Assembly: GCF_034424625.1 (NCBI RefSeq)
Contig: NZ_CP139976.1
Location: 496,001 to 560,000 of the forward strand
Source: Janthinobacterium lividum
GTDB lineage: Bacteria; Pseudomonadota; Gammaproteobacteria; Burkholderiales; Burkholderiaceae_D
DNA length: 64,000 nucleotides
Reading direction: 5' to 3'
Positions 44,701 to 52,448 of this stretch are shown in pieces. Positions within the stretch are counted from its first letter, which is position 1. Each line of letters starts with the position of its first letter. The notes beneath the pieces are model-generated. The model worked only from the letters and a program-made list of their open reading frames with translations. It did no database searches and had not been told where the DNA came from. Position numbers and translations under genes: made by a program.

Positions 44701-45326
44701 CCCAGGTCCAGGTATTCCTGCACGTTGCACGGATACAGGACGGGAATCATCGAGGCGGAGAACAGGTGGTCGGACTGGTGCGGCAGGGTCGAGGAATACG
44801 CGCCATGGTCGTCGCCGGCCACCAGCAGCACGCCGCCCAATTTGGAGGTGCCCGCGTGGTTCATGTGCTTGAAGACATCGCCGCAGCGGTCCACGCCGGG
44901 GCCCTTGCCGTACCACATGGCAAACACGCCGTCGTACTTGGCCGGGCCGATCAGGTCGACTTGCTGCGAACCCCAGACGGCCGTGGCGGCCAAGTCTTCG
45001 TTGACGCCGGGGACGAATTGCACGTGGTGCGCTTCCAGCTGTTTCTTGGCTTTCCACAGGTTTTCGTCGAGGCCGCCCAGGGGCGAGCCCCGGTAGCCGG
45101 AAATGAAGCCGGCCGTGTTGAGGCCGGCGGCCTGGTCGCGCAGGCGCTGCATCATGGGCAGGCGCACGAGGGCCTGGATGCCGGACAGGAAGATGGCGCC
45201 GGAAGTGGCCGTGTATTTGTCGTCGAGGCTGACGGTGGTCAAACGGGAAGTGTCGGGGGGCGTAGATGGCGCGGCACCGGCGTTTCTAGCGAACGCTGCG
45301 GAGCCGTTTTCCGTGGTCACGGACAT
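41730..45326 (-). CDS. Indolepyruvate:ferredoxin oxidoreductase, single-chain
   Basis: A 1198-aa fusion of the alpha, beta and gamma parts of 2-ketoacid:ferredoxin oxidoreductases. It decarboxylates aryl or branched 2-oxo acids to acyl-CoA with thiamine diphosphate. Visible parts: N-terminal pyrimidine-binding domain (FISGYRGSPLGGLDENLW), GDGTYFHSGYLAIRAA for diphosphate/Mg binding, cysteine clusters CSGCPHNTS and CEGCGDCGVQSNC for Fe-S, then the gamma domain with INGIGGTGVITVGALMGMA. The ATG at 45326 follows GGAGACAGCC; a TTG four codons upstream is the alternative. Role: aromatic or branched amino-acid breakdown. Confidence 0.93.
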   Translation of the reverse strand: MSVTTENGSAAFARNAGAAPSTPPDTSRLTTVSLDDKYTATSGAIFLSGIQALVRLPMMQRLRDQAAGLNTAGFISGYRGSPLGGLDENLWKAKKQLEAHHVQFVPGVNEDLAATAVWGSQQVDLIGPAKYDGVFAMWYGKGPGVDRCGDVFKHMNHAGTSKLGGVLLVAGDDHGAYSSTLPHQSDHLFSASMIPVLYPCNVQEYLDLGIHGWAMSRFSGCTVAFKALADTVESSASIDADPFRVEVKIPQDFVMPEGGLNARLSSIPLGQQARNQEALMQDYKIYAALAYARENKLNHTTIDSPNAKLGIIASGKSYLDVLEALEELGIDEQMAADVGMRLFKVAMPWPLEPDSVREFAQGLDEILVVEEKRQIVEYQLKEQLYNWRDDVRPRVIGKFDEKGEWVAPRGEWLLTSKADFSVSQVARVIASRIARLISDPVTCDLIKARLSFLDAKDAVLKKAVNTPFRPAFYCSGCPHNTSTKVPDGSLALAGIGCHVMATSIYPEMNKLTTHMGGEGAPWIGQAAFSELPHVFQNLGDGTYFHSGYLAIRAAQAAKVNITYKILYNDAVAMTGGQPVDGLITVPMMAQQVAAEGIARIALVTEDLSRYSDRSNLPAHVTLHDRKDMDAVQRELREVQGVSVLIYDQTCAAEKRRRRKKGEYPDLAKRMVINDAVCEGCGDCGVQSNCVSILPKETEFGRKRTIDQSSCNKDYSCAKGFCPSFVTVEGGSLKKTKTGASKAGETDNFGPLPEPVLPACDAPYNILINGIGGTGVITVGALMGMAAHLEGKGASVLDMTGMSQKNGSVTSHVKIARSPAHIRAQRIATGEADLILGCDMLTAGAQDAVSKMRPGRSLAVVNLHEQPPGTFAQNADWQYPTAEVRQLIEESVGGAEAADFIDATKLATALMGDSIAANLFMLGYAWQKGRIPLTEAALLRAIELNGVGIESNKKSFLWGRRAAVDVRRVTQIATPTQAIIVQMPQSLDSVIKKRVEFLTAYQNAAYADGYVTLLKQVRDRENTLGLGQKLSMAIAKSYFKLLAYKDEYEVARLYTDGRFVEQLQQQFEGNFSVKFNLAPPLFAKKDAKGHLVKAEFGSWMWRAFKLLAKAKGLRGGTFDVFGYTAERKMERALIVEYRELLAGLLVNLTAENLATCVELASLPEKIRGFGHVKEAAVATYRQDKARLLAKLADGSKHAA

Positions 45327-45430
45327 GGCTGTCTCCAAAAGGGTGTTTCAGATGACGGCTGTACAAGTGGCGCGCCCGGTAAGGCGCGCACTGTGCAGAC
45401 GGGATGGCCGCGTGTGGGCGGCACATAACC

Positions 45431-45446
45431 ATTTTAAATTTAAAAT
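45431..45446. promoter_or_regulatory. AT palindrome upstream of the oxidoreductase gene
   Basis: ATTTTAAATTTAAAAT is a perfect 16-bp palindrome, 105 bp before the oxidoreductase start, in an AT-rich island of a GC-rich gap. It may be part of the promoter or a protein-binding site. Confidence 0.4.
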
Positions 45447-45509
45447 AGTTAATGTGGTCAGTGTAGAACGAGTCAGGAAAGGGGGCAAATACGCTTTGCC
45501 GATGGGGGT

Positions 45510-45524
45510 ATAAGAAATACTTAT
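45510..45524. promoter_or_regulatory. LysR-type box upstream of the oxidoreductase gene
   Basis: ATAAG-AAATA-CTTAT is a perfect inverted repeat with the T-N11-A pattern of LysR regulators. It overlaps the last codons of the LysR gene and lies 184 bp before the oxidoreductase start, consistent with activation of that gene by the neighbouring regulator. Confidence 0.45.
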
Positions 45525-46462
45525 GCCATGGGCGAGAGTACATTCGCCCCCACCCAGCGCCCGCTGCCGCACAGTTCGGCGGCCACTTGCAGCACGAGGT
45601 TTTTCACGGCGTTGCCCGCATTGGTGAGGGGAATGTTTTTCGAGGCGCACAGGGCCACTGTGCGCGACAGCACGGGGCTGTGGATGGCGTAGCTGCGCAT
45701 GGCGCCGCTGTCCAGCTCGGCCAGCAGGGGGGCGGCGGGCAGGATGGTGGCTCCCATGCCGGCCAGGATGGCCGATTTCAGGATGGCGATCGAGTTGATC
45801 TCGATCACGTTGGCCGTTTCCAGGCCCAGTTCGCGCGCGCGGCTGTCGATGCGCGGGCGCACGCCATGCTGCAGGCCGGGAAGGATCAGGGTGGCGCTCA
45901 AGGCTTGCTGGAACGACACGGCATGGCCGGCGGGGGCGAATGGCGAATCGCTGCGGCAGATGAAACGCATCTCTTCTTCCACCAGCGGGCTGCAGGCAAA
46001 CGGCGTGAGCTGGCCATCGTCGAACAGCACGGCCAGGTTGATGCGGCCCGATTTGAGCTGTTCATTGAGGTTGCCCGTGATTTCTTCCGTCAATTGCAGG
46101 GTGATTTCGGGATAGCGTTCGCGCGCGGCCAGCAGCAGGGGCAGGGCCAGGGCACCGGAGATGCTGTGCGGCAAGCCCAGGGTGACATTGCCGGACGGCC
46201 GCGTGGCGCTTTGCGTGACGGCCGAGCGGGCGTCGGCCACCTGTTTCAGGATCGCTTGCGCATGTTCGTAAAACACCTTGCCCGCATCCGTGCTGAGCAC
46301 GCCCTGGGCCGAGCGGTGCAGCAGCTGCACGCCCAGTTCCTCTTCCAGCTGGCGCAGCTGCTGTGTCAGGGCCGGCTGGGCCACGTGCAGGATCAGGGCC
46401 GCGCGCGACAGCGAGCCGTGGTCGACGATGGCAACAAAGTAGCGTAATTGGCGCAGTTCCAT
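45521..46462 (-). CDS. LysR-family transcriptional regulator
   Basis: A 313-aa regulator with the N-terminal winged HTH MELRQLRYFVAIVDHGSLSRAA, VAQPALTQQLRQLEEELGV, and a two-lobed effector domain. MELRQLRYF is the classic LysR start, which fixes the ATG at 46462. It precedes the oxidoreductase gene on the same strand with a 194-bp gap and diverges from the HD-GYP gene. Inverted repeats at 45510 and 46534 are candidate sites. Targets and effector are inferred only from position. Confidence 0.9.
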   Translation of the reverse strand: MELRQLRYFVAIVDHGSLSRAALILHVAQPALTQQLRQLEEELGVQLLHRSAQGVLSTDAGKVFYEHAQAILKQVADARSAVTQSATRPSGNVTLGLPHSISGALALPLLLAARERYPEITLQLTEEITGNLNEQLKSGRINLAVLFDDGQLTPFACSPLVEEEMRFICRSDSPFAPAGHAVSFQQALSATLILPGLQHGVRPRIDSRARELGLETANVIEINSIAILKSAILAGMGATILPAAPLLAELDSGAMRSYAIHSPVLSRTVALCASKNIPLTNAGNAVKNLVLQVAAELCGSGRWVGANVLSPMA

Positions 46463-46533
46463 GGGTCCCAGAAGCGGTGCGTTGAGCGGAAAAAACACGG
46501 TGTTGCGCCGCAGCGCCGAACGCGGCCAGCAGA

Positions 46534-46549
46534 ATAACAATTTTGTTAT
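46534..46549. promoter_or_regulatory. Palindrome in the lysR / HD-GYP divergent promoter
   Basis: ATAACAA-TT-TTGTTAT is a perfect inverted repeat with a 2-base spacer, 52 bp before the HD-GYP start and 72 bp before the lysR start. TATACT (46547-46552), a plausible -10 box for the HD-GYP gene, overlaps its right arm. Confidence 0.5.
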
Positions 46550-46600
46550 ACTCATTCTAGCGCCTTCGGTGCTCCAGCCGCGTATTTGTGGGATGACAGC

Positions 46601-47827
46601 ATGCTCAAGAAAGTTGATTCGTCTCAATTAAAAGTGGGCATGTACATTCATGACCTCAGCTGCGACTGGATGACGCATCCATTCGTGCGCAACCGTTTCC
46701 TGTTGCGCAGCGACGATGAAATCCGCAAGATCATGCAAGCCGGCATCCACGACGTGGTGATCGACAGCGGCAAGGGCCTCGACGTGCAGGATGCGCCTAC
46801 CGTGGCGCAGGCACAGGCCACCACCGAGCGCGAACTGGTGCAGATCGCCGCGGCGCCGCAAGTGGTCACGCGCGTGTCGCTGGGCATGGAACTGGCGCGC
46901 GCCACGCAAGTGCGGCGGCAGGCGGCCAGCCTGGTGCGCACGGTGATGGCTGATGTGCGCCTGGGCAAGGCTGTCGAGCTGGACCGCGTGCAGCACACGG
47001 TGCAGGACATCACCGAATCGATCCTGCGCAATCCCGGTGCCCTCGTCGGCTTGTTGCGCATCAAGACCAAGGATGACTACACCTTTTTGCATTCCGTCAG
47101 CGTGTGCGCGCTGCTGGTGGCGTTTTGCCGCTCGCGCGGCATCGATGCGGCCACCACGCACCAGGCTGGCCTCGGTGGCTTGCTGCACGACACGGGCAAG
47201 GCCCTGGTGCCCGACAGCGTGCTCAACAAGCCGGGCCCCCTCACGCCGGAAGAATTTGCCCTGATCAAGCGCCATCCGCGCGACGGCTACGACATCCTGC
47301 GCCAGTCGCCCGAGGTGGGCGCGATTCCCCTCGACATTGCCCTGCACCACCACGAACGGCGCGATGGCAGCGGCTACCCGGACCAGCTGGCCGGCGACGC
47401 CATCAGCGAACTGGCGCAGATGGCCGCCATCGTCGACGTGTATGACGCGCTGACGTCCGACCGCAGCTATCACAAGGGCATCGCCGCCGCCGAAGCCCTG
47501 CGCAAGATCTATGAGTGGAGCAAATTCCATTTCAACCCCGTGTTCGCCCAGGATTTCATGCGCTGCGTGGGCATCTATCCGGTCGGCACCATGGTGATGC
47601 TGGAATCGGGCCGCCTGGCCGTCGTCATCGAGGCGCACGAAAGCAATCTGCTGGCGCCGAAAGTGAATGTGTTTTTCAGTACGAAGAGCAAGACCTACAT
47701 CAAGCCGGAAACGGTCGACCTGTCGCGCGGCTTCGGTTTCGGCGGCGGCGACAAGATCGTCGGCCACGAGTCGGCCGCCAAGTGGCAGGTCGATCCCATG
47801 CGATTTCTTTCCCTCGCGGATGCTTAG
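46601..47827 (+). CDS. HD-GYP cyclic-di-GMP phosphodiesterase
   Basis: A 408-aa protein. The N-terminal ~110 residues are a DUF3391-type domain (VDSSQLKVGMYIHDLSCDWMTHPF). The HD-GYP domain follows with His196-Asp197 (LLHDTGK), HHHERRDGSGYP (Gly258-Tyr-Pro260) and the upstream His in FLHSVSV. All metal ligands look intact, so it should degrade c-di-GMP. It converges with a GGEEF cyclase, their ends overlapping by 4 bp. ATG 46601 is preferred over an upstream GTG. Confidence 0.94.
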   Translation: MLKKVDSSQLKVGMYIHDLSCDWMTHPFVRNRFLLRSDDEIRKIMQAGIHDVVIDSGKGLDVQDAPTVAQAQATTERELVQIAAAPQVVTRVSLGMELARATQVRRQAASLVRTVMADVRLGKAVELDRVQHTVQDITESILRNPGALVGLLRIKTKDDYTFLHSVSVCALLVAFCRSRGIDAATTHQAGLGGLLHDTGKALVPDSVLNKPGPLTPEEFALIKRHPRDGYDILRQSPEVGAIPLDIALHHHERRDGSGYPDQLAGDAISELAQMAAIVDVYDALTSDRSYHKGIAAAEALRKIYEWSKFHFNPVFAQDFMRCVGIYPVGTMVMLESGRLAVVIEAHESNLLAPKVNVFFSTKSKTYIKPETVDLSRGFGFGGGDKIVGHESAAKWQVDPMRFLSLADA

Positions 47828-48870
47828 AAGAACTCCGCCGTATCGTTCGAGGTGATGGTGGTCAGCAAGCCCTTGGCGACGAGCTCGTCGTAATGGCAAG
47901 CCAGGTTGCGGCCATGGCTCTTGGCGTAATACAAGGCTTGGTCGGCGCGGCCGAGGATGATGACGGGCGCCTCGTAGGCGTTGATGCTGACGAAGCCCAC
48001 GCTGACGGTCACTCTGCCCACTTGCGGGAAGTCGTGCGCTTCGACATTGGTGCGGAAGCGGTCGATGATTTTCTGCGCATTTTCCAGGGTGATCGAGCGC
48101 AGCAGCACGACGAATTCCTCGCCGCCGAAGCGGAAGATGCGGTCTTGCGAGCGGAACGACGATTGCAGCTGGTTGGCGATCAGGATCAGCACTTCATCGC
48201 CATACAGGTGGCCAAATTTATCATTGACCAGTTTGAAATGATCGACGTCGATCACGGCCAGCCATTGCCGTTCCGTGTCCGTATGGTGGCGCCGTTCTGC
48301 ATCGACGGGAAGCGGCTTTTCCGCCTCCGGTTCGCCGCGGCTTTGCAGGATTTTCGCCAGCTGGTCGTCGAAGGTCTTGCGGTTCAACAAGCCGGTGAGC
48401 GAATCGCGTTCGCTGTAGTCGAGCAGGTTCTGGAAATTGCGGTACACGCTGACGATGCCGCCGATCACCTGGATGGTGGCGCCCGTGTACGGCGTGGGGT
48501 TGGTGATTTCCAGGCAGGTGGTGACCTGGTCGCCGATCCAGATGGGCAGCCACAGCAGGTGGCGGCCGTCGGCGCACAGGGTGTCGGCGCTTGCTTCATG
48601 GCGCTTGATGCAGGCGGCCAGGGCCGGGTAGTCCGACAGCGGTTCGCCTGGCAGAGTCGGGTCGTAATGCTCTTCCATGCGGGCCACGCTGCCCGCCACG
48701 ATGATGGCCCGCGACCGCACAAACACCTGGCCACGCACGGTGGTCAGGGCCAGCACACGGGTCTGCGACGCGGCAGCGAGTTCCTGGACGGCCGAGATCA
48801 CGGAGATGTCGAGCATCGTGTGGTCGCGGTGCCCGGTCATGTCCACCATGTGTTTCAGTAGGGAATCCAT
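47824..48870 (-). CDS. Diguanylate cyclase (GGDEF domain)
   Basis: A 348-aa protein. The N-terminal ~165 residues form a sensor that resembles a GAF-like domain (ISVISAVQELAAASQTRVLALTTVRG, LWLPIWIGDQVTTCLEITNP). The GGDEF domain starts near DYSERDSLTGLLNR and has active-site GGEEF at 249-253, preceded at the correct 5-residue distance by RSQD, an allosteric I-site. It should make c-di-GMP with product inhibition. The start at 48870 gives a compact sensor domain; upstream codons are weak. It is convergent with the HD-GYP phosphodiesterase. Confidence 0.93.
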   Translation of the reverse strand: MDSLLKHMVDMTGHRDHTMLDISVISAVQELAAASQTRVLALTTVRGQVFVRSRAIIVAGSVARMEEHYDPTLPGEPLSDYPALAACIKRHEASADTLCADGRHLLWLPIWIGDQVTTCLEITNPTPYTGATIQVIGGIVSVYRNFQNLLDYSERDSLTGLLNRKTFDDQLAKILQSRGEPEAEKPLPVDAERRHHTDTERQWLAVIDVDHFKLVNDKFGHLYGDEVLILIANQLQSSFRSQDRIFRFGGEEFVVLLRSITLENAQKIIDRFRTNVEAHDFPQVGRVTVSVGFVSINAYEAPVIILGRADQALYYAKSHGRNLACHYDELVAKGLLTTITSNDTAEFF

Positions 48871-49351
48871 TGTCGATCTCTGGAAAGTAGTCACACAAGT
48901 GTCGTCATACCAGCATTGCATCAAGCAAGAGCATGTTCGCGTCCGTCTACAAGAAGCCAAGATTTATTTGGTGGCATGACGCTCTTTACCGCCGGGCGAG
49001 AGGCCTTTCCAAAGAAGAGCTAAGCAGGATAATGTCTTTTTGCCTAATAGGCAATTAACGTATGCAATATTTCATGTAAATACATGAGATTCATGCACTG
49101 CATTGCAAAAAACTTGCCCTGACGAAGGCTTTCAATCCGGATCGCAACATTTGTTTGCGCCAGCCGGCATTTCAACAGGGTTTGATAATTTCCATATGGA
49201 AACTTGTGGCGCGTCAATTTGCCAAAACGTGGACGCTTTATAGTCAATGCAATGGCGCAGAAATTTACGGCAGGAAACATATTAGCAGGAATGGGCAATG
49301 TTTCACACCCGATTGCGCCAGGGACTTGTGATTCACTTTTGGGAGCTTGTC
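48871..49351. other. AT-rich intergenic region upstream of the flp pilin gene
   Basis: A 481-bp stretch without a convincing gene and clearly richer in A and T than its surroundings. It holds inverted repeats TTGCC-TAATA-GGCAA (49040-49054) and CATGT-AAAT-ACATG (49073-49086). It must contain the promoters of the cyclase (leftward) and of the Tad locus (rightward), and is the best place to look for control of pilus expression. Confidence 0.5.
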
Positions 49352-49534
49352 ATGCATACCTTCCTGTCGGCAGTACAGCAGTTTGTCAAGGATGAGGATG
49401 GCATTACGGCAATCGAATACGGCTTGATTGCGGCGTTGATGGCTACCGCCATCACGGCCGGTTTCTTGCTGATCAAGACCAACTTGCTGGCCGTCCTCAC
49501 CGACATTTCGTCGAACCTGGTGTTGACGCCCTAA
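49352..49534 (+). CDS. flp: Flp-family type IVb pilin
   Basis: A 60-aa pilin precursor. The prepilin site is KDEDG^ITAIEYGLIAAL, cut after Gly17, with Glu22 at mature position +5 and a following hydrophobic helix for pilus packing. GGGAG six bases before ATG 49352 fixes the start. It is the major subunit of the Tad pilus assembled by the genes at 49588-62454, which mediates tight surface adhesion. A terminator directly follows, as expected for a highly expressed pilin. Confidence 0.95.
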   Translation: MHTFLSAVQQFVKDEDGITAIEYGLIAALMATAITAGFLLIKTNLLAVLTDISSNLVLTP

Positions 49535-49541
49535 GCGGGTG

Positions 49542-49574
49542 CCCGCCGCTGGCCGGCCAGTGGCGGGTTTTTTT
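49542..49574 (+). terminator. Terminator/attenuator after flp
   Basis: CCCGCCGCTGGCC and GGCCAGTGGCGGG form a 13-bp stem (one G.U) and are followed by seven T. It begins 8 bp after the flp stop and ends 14 bp before the prepilin peptidase ATG. It probably limits read-through so that pilin is made in excess of the assembly machinery. Confidence 0.85.
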
Positions 49575-49587
49575 CAGGAGGTGTCGC

Positions 49588-50121
49588 ATGCCTGCCTATG
49601 CCGTATTCGACCTGCTGTTGCTGTGCTTCGTGACGGGGGCCGCCGTCAGTGATTTGATCCGCCGCAAGATACCGAATGGTGTGGTGTTGTCCGGCATCCT
49701 TGCCGCCCTGGTGCTGCACATGTGGCTGTGGCCGCAAAACGTGCTGCCGCTGTGGCTGGGCGGCATGGCCACGGGCTTTTTCCTGTTTCTACCGCTGTAC
49801 GTGCTGCGCGGCATGGCTGCCGGCGACGTCAAGCTGATCGCCATGGCGGGCGCCTTTGCCGGTCCCTGGCCCGTGCTGCAGATCTGTTTCGCCACGTTTG
49901 TCCTGGGCGGCCTGATGGCCGTGCTGATGATCACCTGGCAGGGCAAGTGGCGCGCCTGCCTCGGCAATCTGCGCCAACTGCTGTGGCCGATGATCGCGCG
50001 CATGGCCGGCATTCCCCTGGCGCCAAACGCACTGGGCAGCGGCGCCAGCGTGGGCAACATGCCCTACGGACTGGCCATTGCCCTGGGCTGCCTGCTGGTG
50101 CAAGGGCGGCATTATTTCTGA
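49588..50121 (+). CDS. tadV: A24 prepilin peptidase (TadV/CpaA)
   Basis: A 177-aa integral membrane aspartic protease that removes the leader from Flp and TadE-type pseudopilins. The two catalytic Asp are Asp22 (GAAVSDLIRRKIPN) and Asp80 (AAGDVKLIAMAG). Five to six hydrophobic segments cover most of the chain; the N-methylation domain of larger PilD enzymes is absent, as usual for TadV. CAGGAGG precedes the start. Confidence 0.94.
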   Translation: MPAYAVFDLLLLCFVTGAAVSDLIRRKIPNGVVLSGILAALVLHMWLWPQNVLPLWLGGMATGFFLFLPLYVLRGMAAGDVKLIAMAGAFAGPWPVLQICFATFVLGGLMAVLMITWQGKWRACLGNLRQLLWPMIARMAGIPLAPNALGSGASVGNMPYGLAIALGCLLVQGRHYF

Positions 50122-50214
50122 TTGGTATTCATTGCTCTTGATCAATGGGCACCGGTCCCCGCTCGCTAGAATGAATTCTGTTGAATGCAGTCTTAACCGG
50201 CTAGGAGGCGCAGC

Positions 50215-51588
50215 ATGACCGAGGTCGACTATTCCATGAGCACCGAGAGTGCGCCGCGCCCTGCCGATGCGAACCTGATGCCGCCCTTGCCGCCGCAGCC
50301 GAAGAGCTTGCGTGAAACGGGACTGGAGCGGCCCCTGGTGGTTGAACTGATCGCCAAGCTGATGTTTGTGAGCGGCAAGACGCACCTGTCCGCACTGACG
50401 ACGCGCTTGCGCCTGTCGATCAATGTCTTGCGCGAAGTGCTCGATTTCATGGTGACGGAACAGATGGCCGAAGTGGCCTGGCGCGGGGAATCCGATATCG
50501 ACGTGCAGTACCAGCTGACGAGCGCCGGCAAGCAGCGCGCCAGCGCCTTCCTCGAGCGCTGCGCGTATATCGGCGCCGCGCCCGTTACCCTGGACGCGTA
50601 CCGCGCCATGGTGGCGCGCCAGTCGTGGCTGGCGCAGGAACAGCGCGTCGGCAGCGATGACCTGGCTGCCGTGCTGGGTGGCGCCCACGCGGGGCCGGGC
50701 ATGCTCGACGTGGTCGGCGCGGCCCTGCATTCGGGGCGCTCGCTGCTGCTGTACGGTCCGCCCGGCAGCGGCAAGTCGACCCTGGCGCTGCAGCTGGGAC
50801 AATTGCTGCACGGGCTGGTCGCCGTGCCGTACGCCGTCATCGTCGGCCACGACATCATCCAGTTGTACGATCCGGCCCAGCACTTGCCGCCCGCACCGCA
50901 GCATGTCAGCCATGCGCGCCAGGCGCTGGAGCGGCGCAGCACGGACATCCGCTGGGTACTGTGCCAGCGTCCCGTGATCCACGTGGGCGCCGAGCTCGAC
51001 GCCGGCATGCTGGAACTGCGGCTCGACGCCAGCGGCGGCTGCTACCATGCGCCGCCCCATGTGCGCGCCAACAATGGCATGCTGATCATCGACGACCTGG
51101 GCCGCCAGCGCCTGGGCGCGCCGGAATTGCTGACGCGGCTGATGCAGCCGCTGGCGCACGGCAGCGACCAGCTGGGCTTGCCCGGCGGCGTACAGATCAG
51201 CGTGCCGTTCGACAATGCCCTCGTGCTGGCCACGAACGTGCCGCCGGGCGAGCTGTTTGACGCCGCCTTGCTGCGCCGCATCGGCTACAAGGTGCACGTG
51301 GGGCCGCTGGCCGAGAGCGCCTATCGCGCGCTGTTCCGCCAGCAATGCCGGCTGGCCGGCATGGCCATCGACGAGCTGGCCCTGAACCATCTGCTGCACC
51401 TGCATGGCGCGCAGGGACGGCCCCTGCTGGCCAGTTATCCGCAGGAATTGCTGGCGCGCATAGGCGACTTCGCCGGCTTTGCCGGCTGCGAAGCGCGCCT
51501 GACGGTGGGCGCCCTGGAACAGGCCTGGGGCAGCCTGTTTGCCAGCTGCGATATGCCGGCCGCCAGCCTGTGCGAGCGTATCGTATGA
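50215..51588 (+). CDS. MoxR-like AAA ATPase with N-terminal winged-helix domain
   Basis: A 457-aa protein. Residues ~35-110 look like a winged helix (ELIAKLMFVSGKTHLSALTTRL). The AAA module follows with Walker A GPPGSGKSTLA (~residues 182-192), Walker B NGMLIIDDLGRQ, sensor ATNVPPGELFDAALLRRI. It lies between the peptidase and cpaB genes and overlaps cpaB by 4 bp, so it is part of the pilus operon. A role in assembling or regulating the Tad system is inferred; it is not the CpaF motor. Confidence 0.82.
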   Translation: MTEVDYSMSTESAPRPADANLMPPLPPQPKSLRETGLERPLVVELIAKLMFVSGKTHLSALTTRLRLSINVLREVLDFMVTEQMAEVAWRGESDIDVQYQLTSAGKQRASAFLERCAYIGAAPVTLDAYRAMVARQSWLAQEQRVGSDDLAAVLGGAHAGPGMLDVVGAALHSGRSLLLYGPPGSGKSTLALQLGQLLHGLVAVPYAVIVGHDIIQLYDPAQHLPPAPQHVSHARQALERRSTDIRWVLCQRPVIHVGAELDAGMLELRLDASGGCYHAPPHVRANNGMLIIDDLGRQRLGAPELLTRLMQPLAHGSDQLGLPGGVQISVPFDNALVLATNVPPGELFDAALLRRIGYKVHVGPLAESAYRALFRQQCRLAGMAIDELALNHLLHLHGAQGRPLLASYPQELLARIGDFAGFAGCEARLTVGALEQAWGSLFASCDMPAASLCERIV

Positions 51589-52442
51589 AAAACCGGCGCG
51601 CCCTCCTGATGATGGGCCTGGCGGTCGTGCTGGGTCTGTTGGCCGTGCTGCTGGCCTCGCACTGGCTGTTGCGCCAGACGCCGGCCGGCAAGGGCAAGAT
51701 CGTCGTCGCCGCCAGCGATGTCAACCTGGGCCAGCGCCTGGCGCCCGAGATGCTGCGCCTGGCAGAGTGGCCGGCGGAAAGCTTGCCGCAAGGCGCGCTG
51801 CAAGACCCGGCAAAACTGGCGGGACGGGTGCTGAAAACCAGCGTGCTGCGCGGCGAACCGCTGAGCGAAGCCAAGCTGGCGCCGGCCGGCACCCTGGGCG
51901 GCCTGTCGGCCCTGATCACGGAAGGGCGGCGCGCCATTACCGTGCGCGTCAACGATGTGATCGGCGTGGCCGGCTTCGCCTTGCCGGGCAACTATGTCGA
52001 CATCATCGTGAGCACGCAGCAGGATTCTGGCGACCGCGCCTTTCCGCAAAGCCGCAACATTTCCAAGATCGTGCTCGAACGCATCCTCGTGCTGGCCGTG
52101 GCGCAGGAAGTGGGGCGCGACGAGACCAAGCCGCGCGTGGTCAATGCGGTGACCCTGGAAGTGACGCCGGAACAGGCGGAAAACCTGGACCTGGCGCGCA
52201 GCGTGGGCAGCCTGTCGCTGGTGCTGCGCAACCAGGTCGACCCGCAGCCGGGCGTGACGGCGGGCGCCACCAAGCTGACCCTGCTGGGCGGGCCGCACGA
52301 AGCGAACGAGCCCGCTCCTGCCGCCGCACCCGTGCTGGCCGCAGCGCCGCGTCCGGTGCGCGTGGCCAAGGCGCCGCCGGAGCCAACGCGCCAGTGCAGC
52401 GGCCTCATCGATGGAACGCGCCAGTCGCGCGAATGTTTTTAG
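51585..52442 (+). CDS. cpaB: Flp pilus assembly protein CpaB/RcpC
   Basis: A 285-aa periplasmic protein anchored by one N-terminal helix (MMGLAVVLGLLAVLLASHWLL). The SAF domain is at ~41-110 (VVAASDVNLGQRLAPEMLRL, PLSEAKLAP). VNDVIGVAGFALPGNYVDIIV and VTLEVTPEQAENLDLARSVGSLSLVLR follow CpaB. It links secretin and inner membrane. The start overlaps the ATPase stop (ATGA). Confidence 0.93.
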   Translation: MKNRRALLMMGLAVVLGLLAVLLASHWLLRQTPAGKGKIVVAASDVNLGQRLAPEMLRLAEWPAESLPQGALQDPAKLAGRVLKTSVLRGEPLSEAKLAPAGTLGGLSALITEGRRAITVRVNDVIGVAGFALPGNYVDIIVSTQQDSGDRAFPQSRNISKIVLERILVLAVAQEVGRDETKPRVVNAVTLEVTPEQAENLDLARSVGSLSLVLRNQVDPQPGVTAGATKLTLLGGPHEANEPAPAAAPVLAAAPRPVRVAKAPPEPTRQCSGLIDGTRQSRECF

Positions 52443-52448
52443 CCAACC

